From: Erodium maritimum
Lineage: Eukaryota > Streptophyta > Magnoliopsida > Geraniales > Geraniaceae
NCBI GenBank assembly: GCA_963921825.1
Contig: OY997594.1
Location: 68,123,675 to 68,187,674, forward strand
DNA length: 64,000 nucleotides
Direction of reading: 5' to 3'
The position numbers and the translations under genes were made by a program. How positions within the stretch are numbered: position 1 is the first letter of the stretch; each line of letters begins with the position of its first letter. Positions 20,964 to 32,635 of this stretch are shown here, one piece after another. The notes under the pieces are model-generated. The model was not told the DNA's origin, made no database searches, and saw nothing but the letters and a program-made list of their open reading frames with translations.

Positions 20964-21938
20964 CTAAGACCCATTGACGAATTTTTGTATAATAGAATGA
21001 AGCTCCACGGCCTTATCAGCATCAAGGAACTCCAACCCGTGTGTACCGTCCTCCTGGAACACACTCTGGACCGCCGCTCCCTTCTCCTCCAGCATCTTCG
21101 CGAACGCCGTCTGATGGTCATGCATCACGTCCCCTTCGAACCCAGTCACCAGAAACCTCCATCCGAGGGCTCTCATCTTCTCCACGTCCTCCGACCCCCA
21201 CCAGCCGTCGGATTACAGTACTCGTGATCACGGTCCGCACCCACCGGCAGGGCATGTCCCCACATCTCATCCAAAACACTCGGCGGAACAAACGGGTCGT
21301 CGATCATCCTCAGCTCGGTCGGCGTCCTCCGGCTCGACCCGAAGAAAGGGTGGTGCAGTATCATCCCCCTGATCTCCACCGGCCTGAGCTCGGAGGGCGC
21401 CGCCGCCGCACGTAAGCCCACGTGGTACGCTATGTTGCCGCCGGCGCTGTTCCCCATGAGGAAGCAGCGGGACAGGTCGGCGTGGTCTCGGAGCCAGTCG
21501 ACCCTGGGCGGAGTTGGTCTTGATCCAGTGGAGCGCGTGCGTGGCTTCGTCGTACGCGGCGGGGAGGCGGCGCTCGGGGGCGAGGGGGTACTTGAAGGAG
21601 ACGACTACGGCGGGGATGGAGGCGGCCATGTCGGAGCAGAAGATGTGGAACATGGTGCTGTCCGGGGAGCAGAGGACGAAGCCTCCGCCGTGGTAGTAGA
21701 ATACGACGGGGAGCTTATTGGCGCCGTGTATCAGGGACTGGCTCGGGAGGTAGACGCGGAACCATGCGTCTGGGCCGAGCCTGACGTCCTTGGAGAGGAC
21801 GGGAGTGGGATTGTTGGGATCGTAGGTCGGGGTGGGCTCGCTCGACGGAAGGTCTAACGTTCGAATGACTGAGCCGTCTGGATTGACAACTACTTGGAGT
21901 CGCTGTTCGGCTCCGGAATGAGGTTCAGCTGCTGCCAT
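20964..21938 (-). pseudogene. Carboxylesterase (CXE) copy A, frameshifted
   Basis: Nearly identical to the intact copy at 32636-33607, starting at MAAAEPHSGAEQRLQ (ATG at 21938). The oxyanion motif YHGGG, the nucleophile motif GNSAGGN and the DGTHGLEF histidine are all encoded, but not in one frame. Compared with the intact copy there is one extra C near 21502-21504, after codons for NSAQ, and one base missing in a C-run near 21195-21199, after TAGGG. The frame is thus broken upstream of the catalytic serine and again before the catalytic Asp/His. No full esterase can be made. The flanking sequence on both sides is also duplicated (20742 to about 22170 matches 32402 to about 33842), so this is a segmental copy, not a retrocopy. 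Sequencing error could mimic either single-base change. Confidence 0.85.
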
Positions 21939-22167
21939 TGTGTCTCGGGGAGTTCTAAGTTATACGATAGGACCTTGTTATTATATATGTGGAGACATAG
22001 CCCTTAATTAAGTGATATTATTTTTGTGTTTGATTCACTTAAATAGTCGGCTTGAACTTTTAGTCCTAAGGGATGACTGTGTTTGATTCCACTTAATTAA
22101 TAGTCGGCTTCAACATGCGAATATTCAAAAGTTCATAACTTTTTTGTTAAATTTCTACCGGTTTAAT

Positions 22168-23977
22168 CTATTCAATTATTGGTTGTAGACTAATCACTTC
22201 TAACCGTAATAAATAACCATGCATGTCATTTCAAGAGTGTTGTATAATTGTTCAATAATACGTTGGGGTAGAACCTCAAAATTCTTGCGCACTACCGCAA
22301 AGAAAAAGAATGTTGCATGAAAAAGATATTTTTTTTTAATAATTGAATTATTGGTGTCAAAGTCTGAGATGGCATGACCCATCAAACATTTGGGAAGACA
22401 CAAGATCTTTTTTTATAGGGAGTGGAGGAGGCGGTTGGAGTACAAGGGACCCTTTTCTGTATGCACTGATGGCTCGAGGACCTTAACAGACCTATTCAAG
22501 GGGTAGGGGCTCTAGTTTACATCTTCCAGTCACCTATTCCATCTCGGGACTGGGTTCGGACACGGAGAACTCATCAGATTCGGTGGACGACACAGGGAAA
22601 CAGGAAGGGGCGATAAGCACCACTTCCTCGACCAATGAGTCGATAGAATGCCAATCCTTGGTCTTGTTAACATATTATTGTTATTTCAATTTCAAAGCCA
22701 CGATGTTAGGACTTTCGGCATTACTTTGTCCTTGTTTTATATTTAGATCAGTTTGATGGCTCTTTTGTGGCTTGTGCATTTGAGTTTTTATTTGTAATAG
22801 GGTTAATTACTAATGAATTTTTGATCAGGTGCAACAACAAGATGTCAACCAAGAAATTATGACATGTGATCTGACATCTCAATTCATGAAACAGAATGGA
22901 AACAATATGAACACAATCAATCACACATGAAGACACACAATTGGTTACCTAGTTCGGTGTATCATACCTACATCTAGGGACATTCTACCAATGGACTGAT
23001 TTCACTATAGTGTAATAATCAACATATAAGTTTCTCAGATCATTCAGATCAAAACTATGTTATCATTATAGAGTGAAAAACCTATCTCTAAAGATCAACA
23101 CGAGCTCTAAAGATCTTCTCGATTTATATAGCTCCTCATCTTTGTAAACGCGTGCCTCCTAGGGTTTTGCAAACCTTAAAGTCACGGTTACGCTGGACTC
23201 TGGTTTCCTTAATTATTCATCAGAACTTCCCAAAAATACAACCCATAAGGATCTTTGTAAATATCTTATGAGTTAAAAAAAAACACGCGATCTCTGTAAA
23301 CTCTGGTTTCCTTATTCATCAAAACTTCCAAGAACTCTTTCATGAGTACATGTATACTAGGAAAACAGATCTTATTTCCCAATACAAGTAGAACCGCGTC
23401 AACGCCTCATATTCTCCCATATTACTTCTCCACTTTGTCATACTCGTCGTTCCTCCGATCCCGATTCCACGACGACCATCTCGTTTTGCAATTCCCGAAG
23501 TCATGGCCAAAGCTGCTCTGACGTCCATGTCACCAAGGCTTCCTATACCCTTCGACGACATCTTTAACGTCGTCTTACTTTTTCCATGCACTACCATCAA
23601 TCCATCGTGCAAGATAAACCTAAACTTATTGACTCGGGATCTGTATAAATTAGGTTAGATTATTTAGGTACAAACGCTAGAGTTTATTATTAGGATTTAG
23701 TCGGATATGAATTGAGGTTTAGGAATTGACTTAGAATTTAGGGATTTAATTGATTTAGAAATAAGGGATTTACGGTCTGTTGGGGTTAATTGATGTACAC
23801 CATAAAATATATCTTCTCTTTGCGATCAAGTGCACAAGAATTTCGGGTCCTACCCTATCTTATATATAACCTACCCTTGAAATAACATCCATAGTTATTT
23901 ATTATGGCCCTTGAAATAACATGCATAGTTATTTATTACGGTTAGAAGTGATTAGTCCACAACCAATAATTGAATAG
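22168..23977. mobile_element. 1.8-kb element bounded by 68-bp inverted repeats
   Basis: 22168-22235 (CTATTCAATTATTGGTTGTA...) is the near-perfect inverse of 23910-23977 (...CAACCAATAATTGAATAG). The right arm has an extra partial copy (CTTGAAATAACATCCATAGT at about 23876). The interior has no recognisable transposase; a 90-aa minus-strand frame (23340-23612) is unassigned. I could not find a flanking TSD. It could be a non-autonomous TIR transposon or an inverted duplication. It begins just where the duplicated esterase block stops matching its partner. Confidence 0.45.
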
Positions 23978-24454
23978 AATAGATCGTTCGTCTGGAAAAG
24001 CAAAGCAAAAGAAGTTCCCAAACACAATTAGTTTTTCTCTCTAAACTCTATGAAAAGTTTTTTTTGTCGTACCACCTAAAAGTCATGGTTGTAACTATGA
24101 CTTTTATCACAGCCTATACTAGGGCTGGGCACGGCCGGTTAACCGGCACCGACAGCTACTCAGACCACCGAAACCGATATTATCGTTGAAGCAAAATACC
24201 TCACCGACACCGTCACCTATGGCCGGCAAAAGTGTCAAAAACCGTCGGTTTAAATAACCGCCGATGTCGGTTAAAACCCGACTACACCGAGCCCATTGGG
24301 ACAGAAATAGGTTCTTGGGCCAAATTTCTTTTATCCATGTTTTAAAATTCAATCCTCGATACTTTAATCAAATTTAATTTAGTCTTGGATTTATATAAAT
24401 GGTTTCAGACTTATTCCGTGTGCTTCAATTATTTTCAGACTTAATTTGATGATG
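23978..24454. other. Intergenic with a possible hAT-like fragment
   Basis: From 24122 the sequence AGGGCTGGGCACGGCCGG and repeated CCGGTTAACCGG/CGGTTAAAACCC motifs resemble the ends of common hAT MITEs, but the other end and the TSD are not clear. Otherwise AT-rich. Confidence 0.3.
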
Positions 24455-24470
24455 AAGTATTGATCAATGC
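24455..24470 (+). repeat. Left TSD of the 24471-26929 LINE
   Basis: AAGTATTGATCAATGC, identical to 26930-26945. Confidence 0.85.
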
Positions 24471-26929
24471 AGGGGCATGTAAAAGGAAAGACGCGCAGCC
24501 TCTCTCTATTCTCTAGGATTTAGGTTTTGCGATGCAGTCGTCTTTCATGGCTAGGTCGGTAGCAACGGCGAGCGATGAAGGCGGTGAGGCAGATGGGGTT
24601 CATTGGGGGCCGTGTCTGGTGGATGCTGGCGAACGGGGGCCGTCTCCGGTGGCGGGGGAGGAACTCGGTCGCGGTTGGGTGGAGCCGGAGGAGGAGACGG
24701 AGCAGGACTCCGATCCTTCGATGGAGGAGACGCCGGCGGAGGAAGTCACGCCGGTGGTCTCGACTGGAATCTGGTCAGGGAGGGAGCCGGGTCTCCCGAC
24801 GCTGCAATTCTCGGCGGTAGCAGTGGGAGAGGAGGGCTGGGTTGTGGGAGGTCGAGTCCGCTCCGGGCCGGCCATCCTCCGTCATACGGCGGCGAGGGGC
24901 CCCAGGCCACGCCGGCTGGGTGCTGGGGAGGATCGGGGCAGGGTGGCTCGAGGGGCTGTGGCTGCAGAGGAGGTGGTGCTGCATGGCGGGGAAGGCACAC
25001 CGGGGCTGCATGGCGTGGTGGCCGGGCCGGTGGGGATTTCATCGGATGCGTCGTCATGGACGGAGGGGAAGACGAGGTCAACGGAGTCGGAACTGGGGCT
25101 GGCAGTGAGGGAGGTGCCGGAGGTGCTGCCTTGGCGGCGAAGACAGGGGAAGGAGCCCATGGCGGCTAGGGTTTCGCCAGTTCGGGCCAGGGAGGAAGCG
25201 GGCTTGGGCCGAGGGCTCATGGCTGATGCCTGTAGGCCTGTTCGACCACGGACTAGGCTGGGTCCTCATCCGGGCTGGACCAGGGGAGGTGTGGGTGACG
25301 TAGCCGAGTGGGCCGCTCGATATGGGGCGGGCCGGGGTGCACAAGGTGGGCCGACCTTCACGGGTGGGGCGGATCCGAGGACCGGAACAGATCGGGTGCC
25401 TATCTCGTCTCTCAGGGGCGAGCCACTAGTGGCTGATGGAGCTGGTAGGGGGGAACAGGTGGAGCTGGACCGTCAGATGGGGGCTATGCGGATCAGGGAA
25501 GTCGTGGTCCCCGTTCAGGAGGTTACGGGCAGGGGTAATTTTTATAAGTATGCGATGGCGGCAAAGGTCCTGACCTCCAAGACTGTATTCTGGAAGTCTG
25601 TGGTGGCGCGTATGGAGGACATCTAGGGGATGAAGGTCGAGGCAAAGCCACTGGAAGGTGGCCTTGTGGCCTTTTTCTTCAGGACGGCCAAAGAAAGGGA
25701 GAGGGTTCTTCTGGGTGACCCCTGGTCCTTTAGAGACTCTCTGGTCTTGTTTACAGACCTGAGGGCGCATATGCAGGTTAGTGACTTGCAGTTTCACCAT
25801 TTCTCGGTTTGGGCGCGGGTCTCAAATCTACCGATAGGGGCCTGGACGAGGGATGTGGGCTTCAGGATTGGCAACGCACTGGGCGTCTGTCAAGGCGTGG
25901 ATGTTGATAAGGACGGGCTCTGCTGGGGGGGACTTTATGAAGGTTCGGATCAGGGCTGATATCAGGATTCCTCTGCAGAGCCAGCTTTGGTTCCGCCTTT
26001 CTGTCTCGCAGGTACGAACTCGTCTGATAATTTCTTATGAATTTCTACCTGAACATTGCTTCGGGTGCTGCTGTGCGGGTCACCTCTTCCCGGTCTGCCC
26101 GGTTGTGGGCAGTTCGAGGGGTGTATCCCTACGCGCACCTGGAGACCCGCAATCGGCCTTGTAGAAGGCGAAGCATGGGAAGGCCACCCCGGGGACGAAC
26201 TGGACCTACTTAGGTGGGTCGGACAGAGGTGTAGGGGGTCGGACAGAGGTGTCCGAGCTAAAGAGGCCCCACGAACACCAGGAAGGACGGAGGGGTCGGG
26301 ATGGTGGGGGCGCAGTCAAGCAGGGGTCGAGGAGGACCGATCTGCGTGGATGGCAAGGGATGTGGCCCCGTCTCTGTCTGGGAATAAGAGACTAGTGAGG
26401 GAGGAGGAGCCGGAGGAGGAAGAGGACTCGGTGGCGTCCAATGAGGTTTCACCTACAGCGGCGGGGGGCTCCAAGCACCCTCGCCTCCAGGAATGAGTTG
26501 GACGGGGGCCAGGGAGGGGTTGGTCGGTTGTACCTTCTCCTTGGTGTACTGGTGGCATTGGTACCACCAACAGCTGACAGGTTACTCCCCTACCACTTCG
26601 GGGTCAGCATTCTCGCGTTCAGGAGCCCTACCACTATCATGCAAGGGAGGACGACGCACGCTGACATACCGGGGGAGTAATTGGTCCACCACTGTTTACC
26701 TATCGTCTGGTCTGCTCGATCAGTTCTCTTGGTTGGCGTACACTATATCGGTATCTTCGGATGCTACCGCAGTCCCAAATCCCCGACCTACTATTATGCT
26801 ACAGAGCACATTTACTCTTTATGCACTTGTTTTTCAATTATTCCAGTTTGATTTATGTACGGTGACGTCCCATTGTGAAGTCCCCGAGTTAAGTTATAAT
26901 TAATGAATATTACCATTTCCTCTCAAAAA
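24471..26929 (+). mobile_element. ORF1-only LINE with perfect 16-bp TSD
   Basis: The element is flanked by the perfect 16-bp direct repeat AAGTATTGATCAATGC (24455-24470 and 26930-26945). It ends in a short A-run at 26924-26929, which merges into the repeat. It has a 61-bp leader, an ORF1 of DUF4283 plus zinc-knuckle type (24532 to about 26164), an acidic C-terminal coding remnant and a 3' region of about 400 bp that matches 300-716 of this window. No endonuclease or reverse transcriptase is present in 2.46 kb. The perfect TSD and nearly intact ORF1 point to a fairly recent insertion. It needs an enzyme from elsewhere. Confidence 0.85.
24532..26164 (+). pseudogene. LINE ORF1: DUF4283 plus CCHC knuckle
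   Basis: ORF1 starts at ATG 24532 (MQSSFMARSV) with a Gly/Arg/Glu-rich N-terminal half of about 320 residues, then the DUF4283 core: NFYKYAMAAKVLTSKTVFWK, VEAKPLEGGLVAFFFRT, KERERVLLGDPWSFRDSLVLF, and HHFSVWARVSNLPIGAW. A zinc knuckle C-x2-C-x4-H-x4-C (CFGCCCAGHLFPVC) follows at about 26059-26100. Two breaks are seen: one TAG at 25624-25626 within the DUF4283 core, and a frame change near the G-run at 25926-25932, after which the knuckle is read. The long GC-rich frames on the other strand here are shadows. ORF1 of plant L1 elements binds element RNA; this copy is probably dead unless the stop is read through. Confidence 0.75.
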
Positions 26930-26945
26930 AAAGTATTGATCAATG
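26930..26945 (+). repeat. Right TSD of the 24471-26929 LINE
   Basis: AAGTATTGATCAATGC directly after the A-tail, identical to 24455-24470. Confidence 0.85.
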
Positions 26946-27294
26946 CGTCTACAAGTTTCGAACAAGACCACATAAATAATTAAATGAAAAAGAACACATA
27001 TCTACGTTAATTCAACAAATTCGAAACAACCAACATTTGACAGAGGTGAACAAAGTAGATCTGAAATTAAATATACAAAAAACAAATCAAATACAAATAA
27101 TTAAATACGTAAGATTACTCAAAAAAAGTTCAATCCCTCTAAGGATTCATATGATACTATGTTTAACAAATACTAGAAAGAACTAAAACAAATCGGGATA
27201 AAACAAAACAAGCAATATTTTCTCAATAGATCTATAAATATAAAAACTCAGCTATAACAACCATCAAAAAACAACATATTAACACGCATAAATG
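26946..27294. other. AT-rich intergenic, nothing recognised
   Basis: A-rich sequence without open frames of note; target region between two LINEs of opposite direction. Confidence 0.5.
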
Positions 27295-29960
27295 TTTTTT
27301 TTATCAGAGAGAAAGAAATGCATTAAAAAGGAGGTGTGGGTCCTGGGATAGAAACCACAACAACCAAACCAAAGTCCAACAAAACAAGACGGTAAAAAGC
27401 CAAAAGCAACAAAGGAAACAGACAAGACAAAACAAACACCCTGGTCCACCACAACAACTTCACCAGACTAGTGAACAGTACCTCAGGAGACCGCTTGGGC
27501 AACCATGATCGGACTAGTGAACAGTACCACAGGAGACCGCACGGGTGAATCTTCTAGCCTCAAGAAGGCTAAGTAATTCATGCCCCTCCACCCGAAAACG
27601 GGCAGATCGGCCCCAACCTGCGACTCCGGAACAAGTACTCACCGGACCCTACCAAGGTAAAGCAACCCCAAAACGACTCCCGAACAAGCACTCACTAGAC
27701 CTGGTAAGAGGACCGGGGGAAAAGGTGCTGAAATCCTCAAACATGACACAACAATCAACAATTCATCCTTATACGCACCTAGTTAGCACAGCACCCGGAG
27801 ACTCGACCCACTCGAGGAAGGTGAAAGAACGACCAGCCGCTCCCAAACTGGAAAAAGAACCCTGCTGAACCCTAGCTAGAAGAACGCTTGGATCAATAGC
27901 AGCAGTCCCTGAGAAGACCCGGCGATTGCGCTCCAACCAAATCTGCCAAAGGCACAACAACCCAATACCGATCCACTTAGACCTCAGTCTACGCAATCCC
28001 AATAGCGAGGTCCAAGACACAAGAAACAGAGCCGGTGATAGCGGAAGAACACCCACAAATGAAACCATAAGTCCTGCTCAAGGTAGTGACTGAACGTTGC
28101 ATCAACAGGGAGAAGCGACCGAGCTTGGACTACATCAGTTGTAGGAGGCATGACTTTCACCAAGGACCCTTCCCGAAGCCAGTCCCTACAGCACGAGGGC
28201 CGTAACATCCCTCCTAGCAAGGTTTCTTAGCAATCCTCGAGTGATCATCTCGAAGTTCACCAGCCGACCCCTCTTCGCTCCTCCAGCACAAGCTCCATCT
28301 CTATCTCTGTGCCCAAGTAGAATGAAACCTAAAACTTCGGTTTCTTTGCTACAAGGAAATTGGTCGACCACCAAGTTTTTCCTGCCAAGATCGATATTCT
28401 CGACCTAGATACTGACCTGAAGACCTATATCATTAGGTACAGTGCTCGGGGATGTAATTGGACCCCATCCTTGAGGCAAGCTCTTAGGTACAATGCTCGG
28501 GGGTACGAGTCCATCCCTTCGAGGTAAGCTCCGAGGCCCCTGATTTCCCCAATCTGTCGCGTATTGCTTGATGCTCCAATCCTTCTGTTACTCCATCATG
28601 TATGAGTCAAAATGTGGTGCCTTGCTCTTATCTCGGTTGCACTCCTGGATTACACGTCCAATCAGCCCATAGTTAAAAAAAGACGGCGACTTCGTGTAAG
28701 TGAGTGAGACTCGGACCGTGTCCGGGAATTCCCTGAACCGTAGCAGCAGTTGGCGATGCAGATGACGTTCCATGAGGTGTCAGAACTTCACTCTCACCGA
28801 ACCTCCCGAGCAGAGCCCTTCTCTCGGTGTTAGTGAGGCAGCATCCCCCACCAACCGTGACAATGTCCCTAGCATCTGTTGCCCATCCCATGTGGAGGAC
28901 GATGAAGACGTGGCTTCACTGCTGGGCAGAGGAGAGTCGGCATCTACCTCAAAGAAGACGAAAACCGGGAAGAGAGGTCTGGTCACCAACAAAAACCTTC
29001 ACCGTAAGCTGAAGGATCTGGGCAGGGAAGAGGGGAAATTTATTTTGGGGCATAGCGGTAAGGAAATCACAGGGACACTTGAACGAGAGGATGTCGTTCG
29101 GGTGATTGGGTCCATAGTGCGGACTCACATCCTTATGAACCAGCCACACTTCCATCAAGGGACGTTCGGGTGATTGGGTCATCCTCTTCCGTGCACCAGC
29201 AGCGACGTTCACAAGGATAATGGCCGATGGAACTTCAACACATAGCGCCCCTGGATGCGCGCGTCCTCCACCTCATAACTCTCCACGCTCTCGGAGTAGG
29301 GGACCAGCAACCGAATCAACAAAGGGTCGATCATCACCCGGCTTCTGCCGAATCTTCGCGTGTACAAAAGCCAGAGGGTTTAGAGCGGACCCTACAGGGA
29401 GACTTATCGCAGGAGGCCAGCTGGTGCCCCAGGTAGGAGAACGGGGTCCCGAGTTAGGTCTCGGGTCCATTGTCACACGGGCACCACGTCCTCTAGGCAA
29501 CCCCTCAGGTCTCGGATCCAATGTCATGGGGCTGGAACTAGCTCCCCCCCGAATACCAATCATTGCAACACCGTCTTCCAGATTCCCCTTCAGAGCAGCG
29601 TCATCTCCTCGGTCCTTGGTCCCCCGAACAACTCCAGAGATAGCCCCTCCGGCGGACAAGCAGTCCTTCAGATGTTGCCGTGTCCAGCTTCCTGTAGGGG
29701 TGTCCATGGATATCGACACATCCTCCCTCGGGTACAAAAACGGCCGACCACCGACCCACCGACCTCAGGGTCATGCCCTAGAGCAGCTCCTCCGTAGGAT
29801 TCCGAAACCCTAATCTGCCTTCGCAGCAAGCCTTGACGAAGAACCCTGGAGGATACCTCCACCACACTCTTGCGTCGCCCATGTTTGTTACGGATCAGGC
29901 GTTGGGTTCTAGCTGTCACCGTCGTGGTCGTGAAGAACTCCAATTACTCTGCTACAGTCT
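27295..29960 (-). mobile_element. LINE C, minus strand, internally shortened
   Basis: On the minus strand the 3' end is a T-run at 27295-27302, preceded by the plant-LINE style TCTGATAAAAAAAA. The 5' side near 29810-29960 contains a CAGATTAGGGTTTCGGAATC leader, followed by ORF1-like Gly/Arg/Pro-rich frames (29943-29668, 29737-29273). Near the 3' end the frame 28068-27769 carries the ORF2 C-terminal motif LCLWQIWLERNRRVFSG. The reverse transcriptase core is absent. Its 3' UTR resembles 33842-34050 (repeated 'GAACAGTACCTCAGGAGACC'). The 5' boundary is approximate and no TSD was found. Confidence 0.55.
27769..28068 (-). pseudogene. LINE ORF2 C-terminal fragment
   Basis: The frame contains SKWIGIGLLCLWQIWLERNRRVFSGTA, which matches the tail that follows the zinc-binding RVT domain in plant LINE ORF2 proteins (consensus 'LWxIWxERNxRxF'). 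Upstream reverse transcriptase and zf-RVT domains are missing, so it is a remnant. Confidence 0.6.
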
Positions 29961-30049
29961 GGACCGTCGCTGCCCTAGGCATCACCAGAGCAAGGTCATA
30001 GTGAACCCGGTGAAGCAAACTAGGGTTCGGCTTCATGGGAGCCAACCAA

Positions 30050-30187
30050 TAGCTTGTAGCAGTTGGAATTTGGCTAACCGAATGTGTAAACCCCCAACCT
30101 AGTGGTATACGCCTCTGCCATCACCTTGAGTACCACTGATACTCAGTTTCCCACAACTGCCATGTCCCAAGGATGAGTCATTGATTC

Positions 30188-30218
<31 letters not shown>

Positions 30219-32499
30219 AACAGACCAGTTAGATTAAAACAAGAAAGGATATCAAATTCAAAAACCCCCTAAACGGGATCCCCGTCGAGCTAAGAATATG
30301 AAGGAACTTGCACGAGACAAAGCTAAGCAAGTAGTAGCACTCAAAGACAGAATCAAGAAGAGGTTTTTTTGAGCTGATGGATGTCGACTATGATGCGAAA
30401 CACGACTATCATCCACCATCCTCCAGAGTATCGATGAAGACTACTAAGCAGCCTCATTGGGAGTCATGATGGGTGGTACTTTGGGTGAGCAGGCATTAGG
30501 ACAACACTCTCACCCCGAGTTTAGGGCCATTTTCCTTGGTCACGTTCCCTATAGGGCGAGGAGTATCGTCAATCAACAAGTCAAGACCACCGATGAAGCT
30601 GGTGACTTTCTCCTCCTTTTGCTCGGATTTGATCTCAACATATGTGAAGTACTGCGAGATCATTAGCCATGTGTAGAAAGACACAAGGAGTCCCATCCTG
30701 GCCAGTGGATTTTCTCGTCGATCCAAAAAGCCAAAGAGCCGTGTGCAGACGTTGAAGGTTGATCCCGTCTCAGACCACGTCCATGTTCGTCATCCCAGAC
30801 GAAAGTGTAGGCGTTCGCTTGCTGAGGATTATGCTCCAGGTCGCAACACCTTCAGGTTCTGCAGATTTGTCAAGATCCGATGCCATTGCTTCAAGATCTG
30901 ATAGGATGGGATCAGGGAGGAATGCATGCCCGGATTTGGTTGCTGGAGGATCATTACCTACCCAAGCTATGGTCATTGCTGAGCCTATAACAGTTCTAAG
31001 AGATGTTGCAGGGACGTAGACGGATTCTACTGCGAAGCAACCAGTAGCATCAAGGGTTGTTCGCCGGACTCGGGTAGTGAGGCATGGTAAATTATCCGAA
31101 CAAGAGGACGAGGTGTTTATGAGAAATCTCCCGTTCGAGTCGTCATAATATTGGACTCGAAACTTATTCAGTCTCTTTGGTTCGATTGCTGCCATGTATG
31201 TACTCAAACAACCGAGCCGAAATGTTAGGTATTTTGGCTTCATTCGTTTTTGAATCAAAAGAAGCAACGACTAAGGCGATTAAGGTCCTGAATGGTTTTA
31301 AAATCAATGGGTATCTTGCTTTCGTTGCCTTGGCTTGACATCGTCAGTCGGAATTGGAATAGAAACAAAGTTTTGTATTTCAAAAGGAATACTCTGTTTT
31401 GGGGGTTCAAAAACAGAGCTTCCTTGGACAGACGTGGCTTGAGCCAAAATTGATGGCGAACCTAGCCATAGAGGATGTGGACTTACAGAGCTCCACAGAG
31501 AACATGGTTCAGGGGATTAACGAGGTGTCTACAAGCTTTACCGGAGACTCGCTGGAGTCGGGTTTGCACATTGGTGATCCCGAGTTTCAAGCGAATTCAA
31601 TTTATCTGGATGGCACGGATGAGATTGGAAATCGTGATCTTCTCGTCCTTGATTCTGGTGAACGCGTAATAATTGGGGAGTATGAGATTGCAATCATTTC
31701 TGATTCTGGAAATCGCGATATACGTGAGGTCGATGTTGAGTGTGGTTCGAGTGGGTGTGGGTCTGCACAAGGTGCTAAAGGTGAGCCTGCGTTTGGGCAT
31801 ATTCAAGACCTTGATAAGCCCAATTCAGCTTAGTCCTCTACCAATTCGCAGCAGATGGTGGCTCCGGCTCGTTTTACTAATTTGATTGAACATGTTGTTG
31901 TTGGAGCAATTGTTGACGTGGATCAACAACCATCACAGCAGGTGGCATCTCTGTGGAAGGATGCTCTCGTCAAATAAAAACGGGTGAGTCGTTCCCCTAA
32001 GCATTTAATAGAGTTCTATACCTTGACGTGTAAACCAAAGGTCTCTTTGGACCGGGAAAGGTATGTTCGTCCTGTCCACATTGGGAAACAGGTAGAGTAA
32101 GGCCGAAATGGAAACACTCAAGTTGCAGCCTCGTCTCAGGGAACCGACGCATGAACTACAATTCGTTAATTGGATTCCAAGAAGAAGGACGAGACGACTC
32201 GTCGTTGACTTCGGGAGGCAAGGTTTTGCGGGGTTTTCTTATGTGGTTTTTTGCTCCTTGGGTATTTAGCTCATTGATCTGGTTTTATTGTGCTTATCTA
32301 CTGTTGTTGTCGTCCCCCTCCTAATCTCTCTTATAGTGTACAATAAGAGTTGTTTGTGTAGGCTAGGACGCCAATTACACCAATGTTCAATTGGAGTATC
32401 GGACTGTAATCTCGACCGTAAAGAAATCATTCCGTTATATTTGGTTTCGCCAAGAATACTATTGATCAATGAAGTACATCATTTTCAAAAAAAAAAAAA
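30050..32499 (+). mobile_element. LINE copy B, with A-tail
   Basis: Matches LINE copy A over about 30058-30560 (compare 16905-17350) and at its 3' end 32255-32486 (compare 17370-17493 plus 20742-20830). The A-tail is 32487-32499. Frames at 30457-30666, 30759-31019 and 31399-31833 are ORF1-type remnants of low complexity; no DUF4283 core or reverse transcriptase is readable. The 5' limit is the start of the match to copy A and may not be the true end. The tail abuts the 3' flank of the intact esterase exactly as copy A's tail abuts the broken one. Confidence 0.65.
30188..30216. repeat. 29-base G run in LINE B
   Basis: Follows GATGAGTCATTGATTC, the same element position as the 13-G run in LINE A. 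Confidence 0.9.
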
Positions 32500-32635
32500 G
32501 AAACAAATAATCATATTATTCCCATTACAGGTGATATATGTTTTACCTAACCTTTTATTTTTTAGTTAATCCATCCATGCGTTTCCTTATCAAAGCCTTG
32601 ACAACAGGTTATTTTAAATGCCAGAATAATTAACT

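Noticed and set aside
24600-25344. Long GC-rich open frames on the minus strand and in other frames opposite the LINE ORF1
   Set aside because: They lie entirely over the DUF4283 ORF1 coding strand, are Pro/Ser-rich, and have no domain; they are shadows of a GC-rich gene.
27295-27310. Target duplication for LINE C
   Set aside because: I looked for a copy of AACACGCATAAATG upstream of its 5' side (28500-30100) and found no convincing match.
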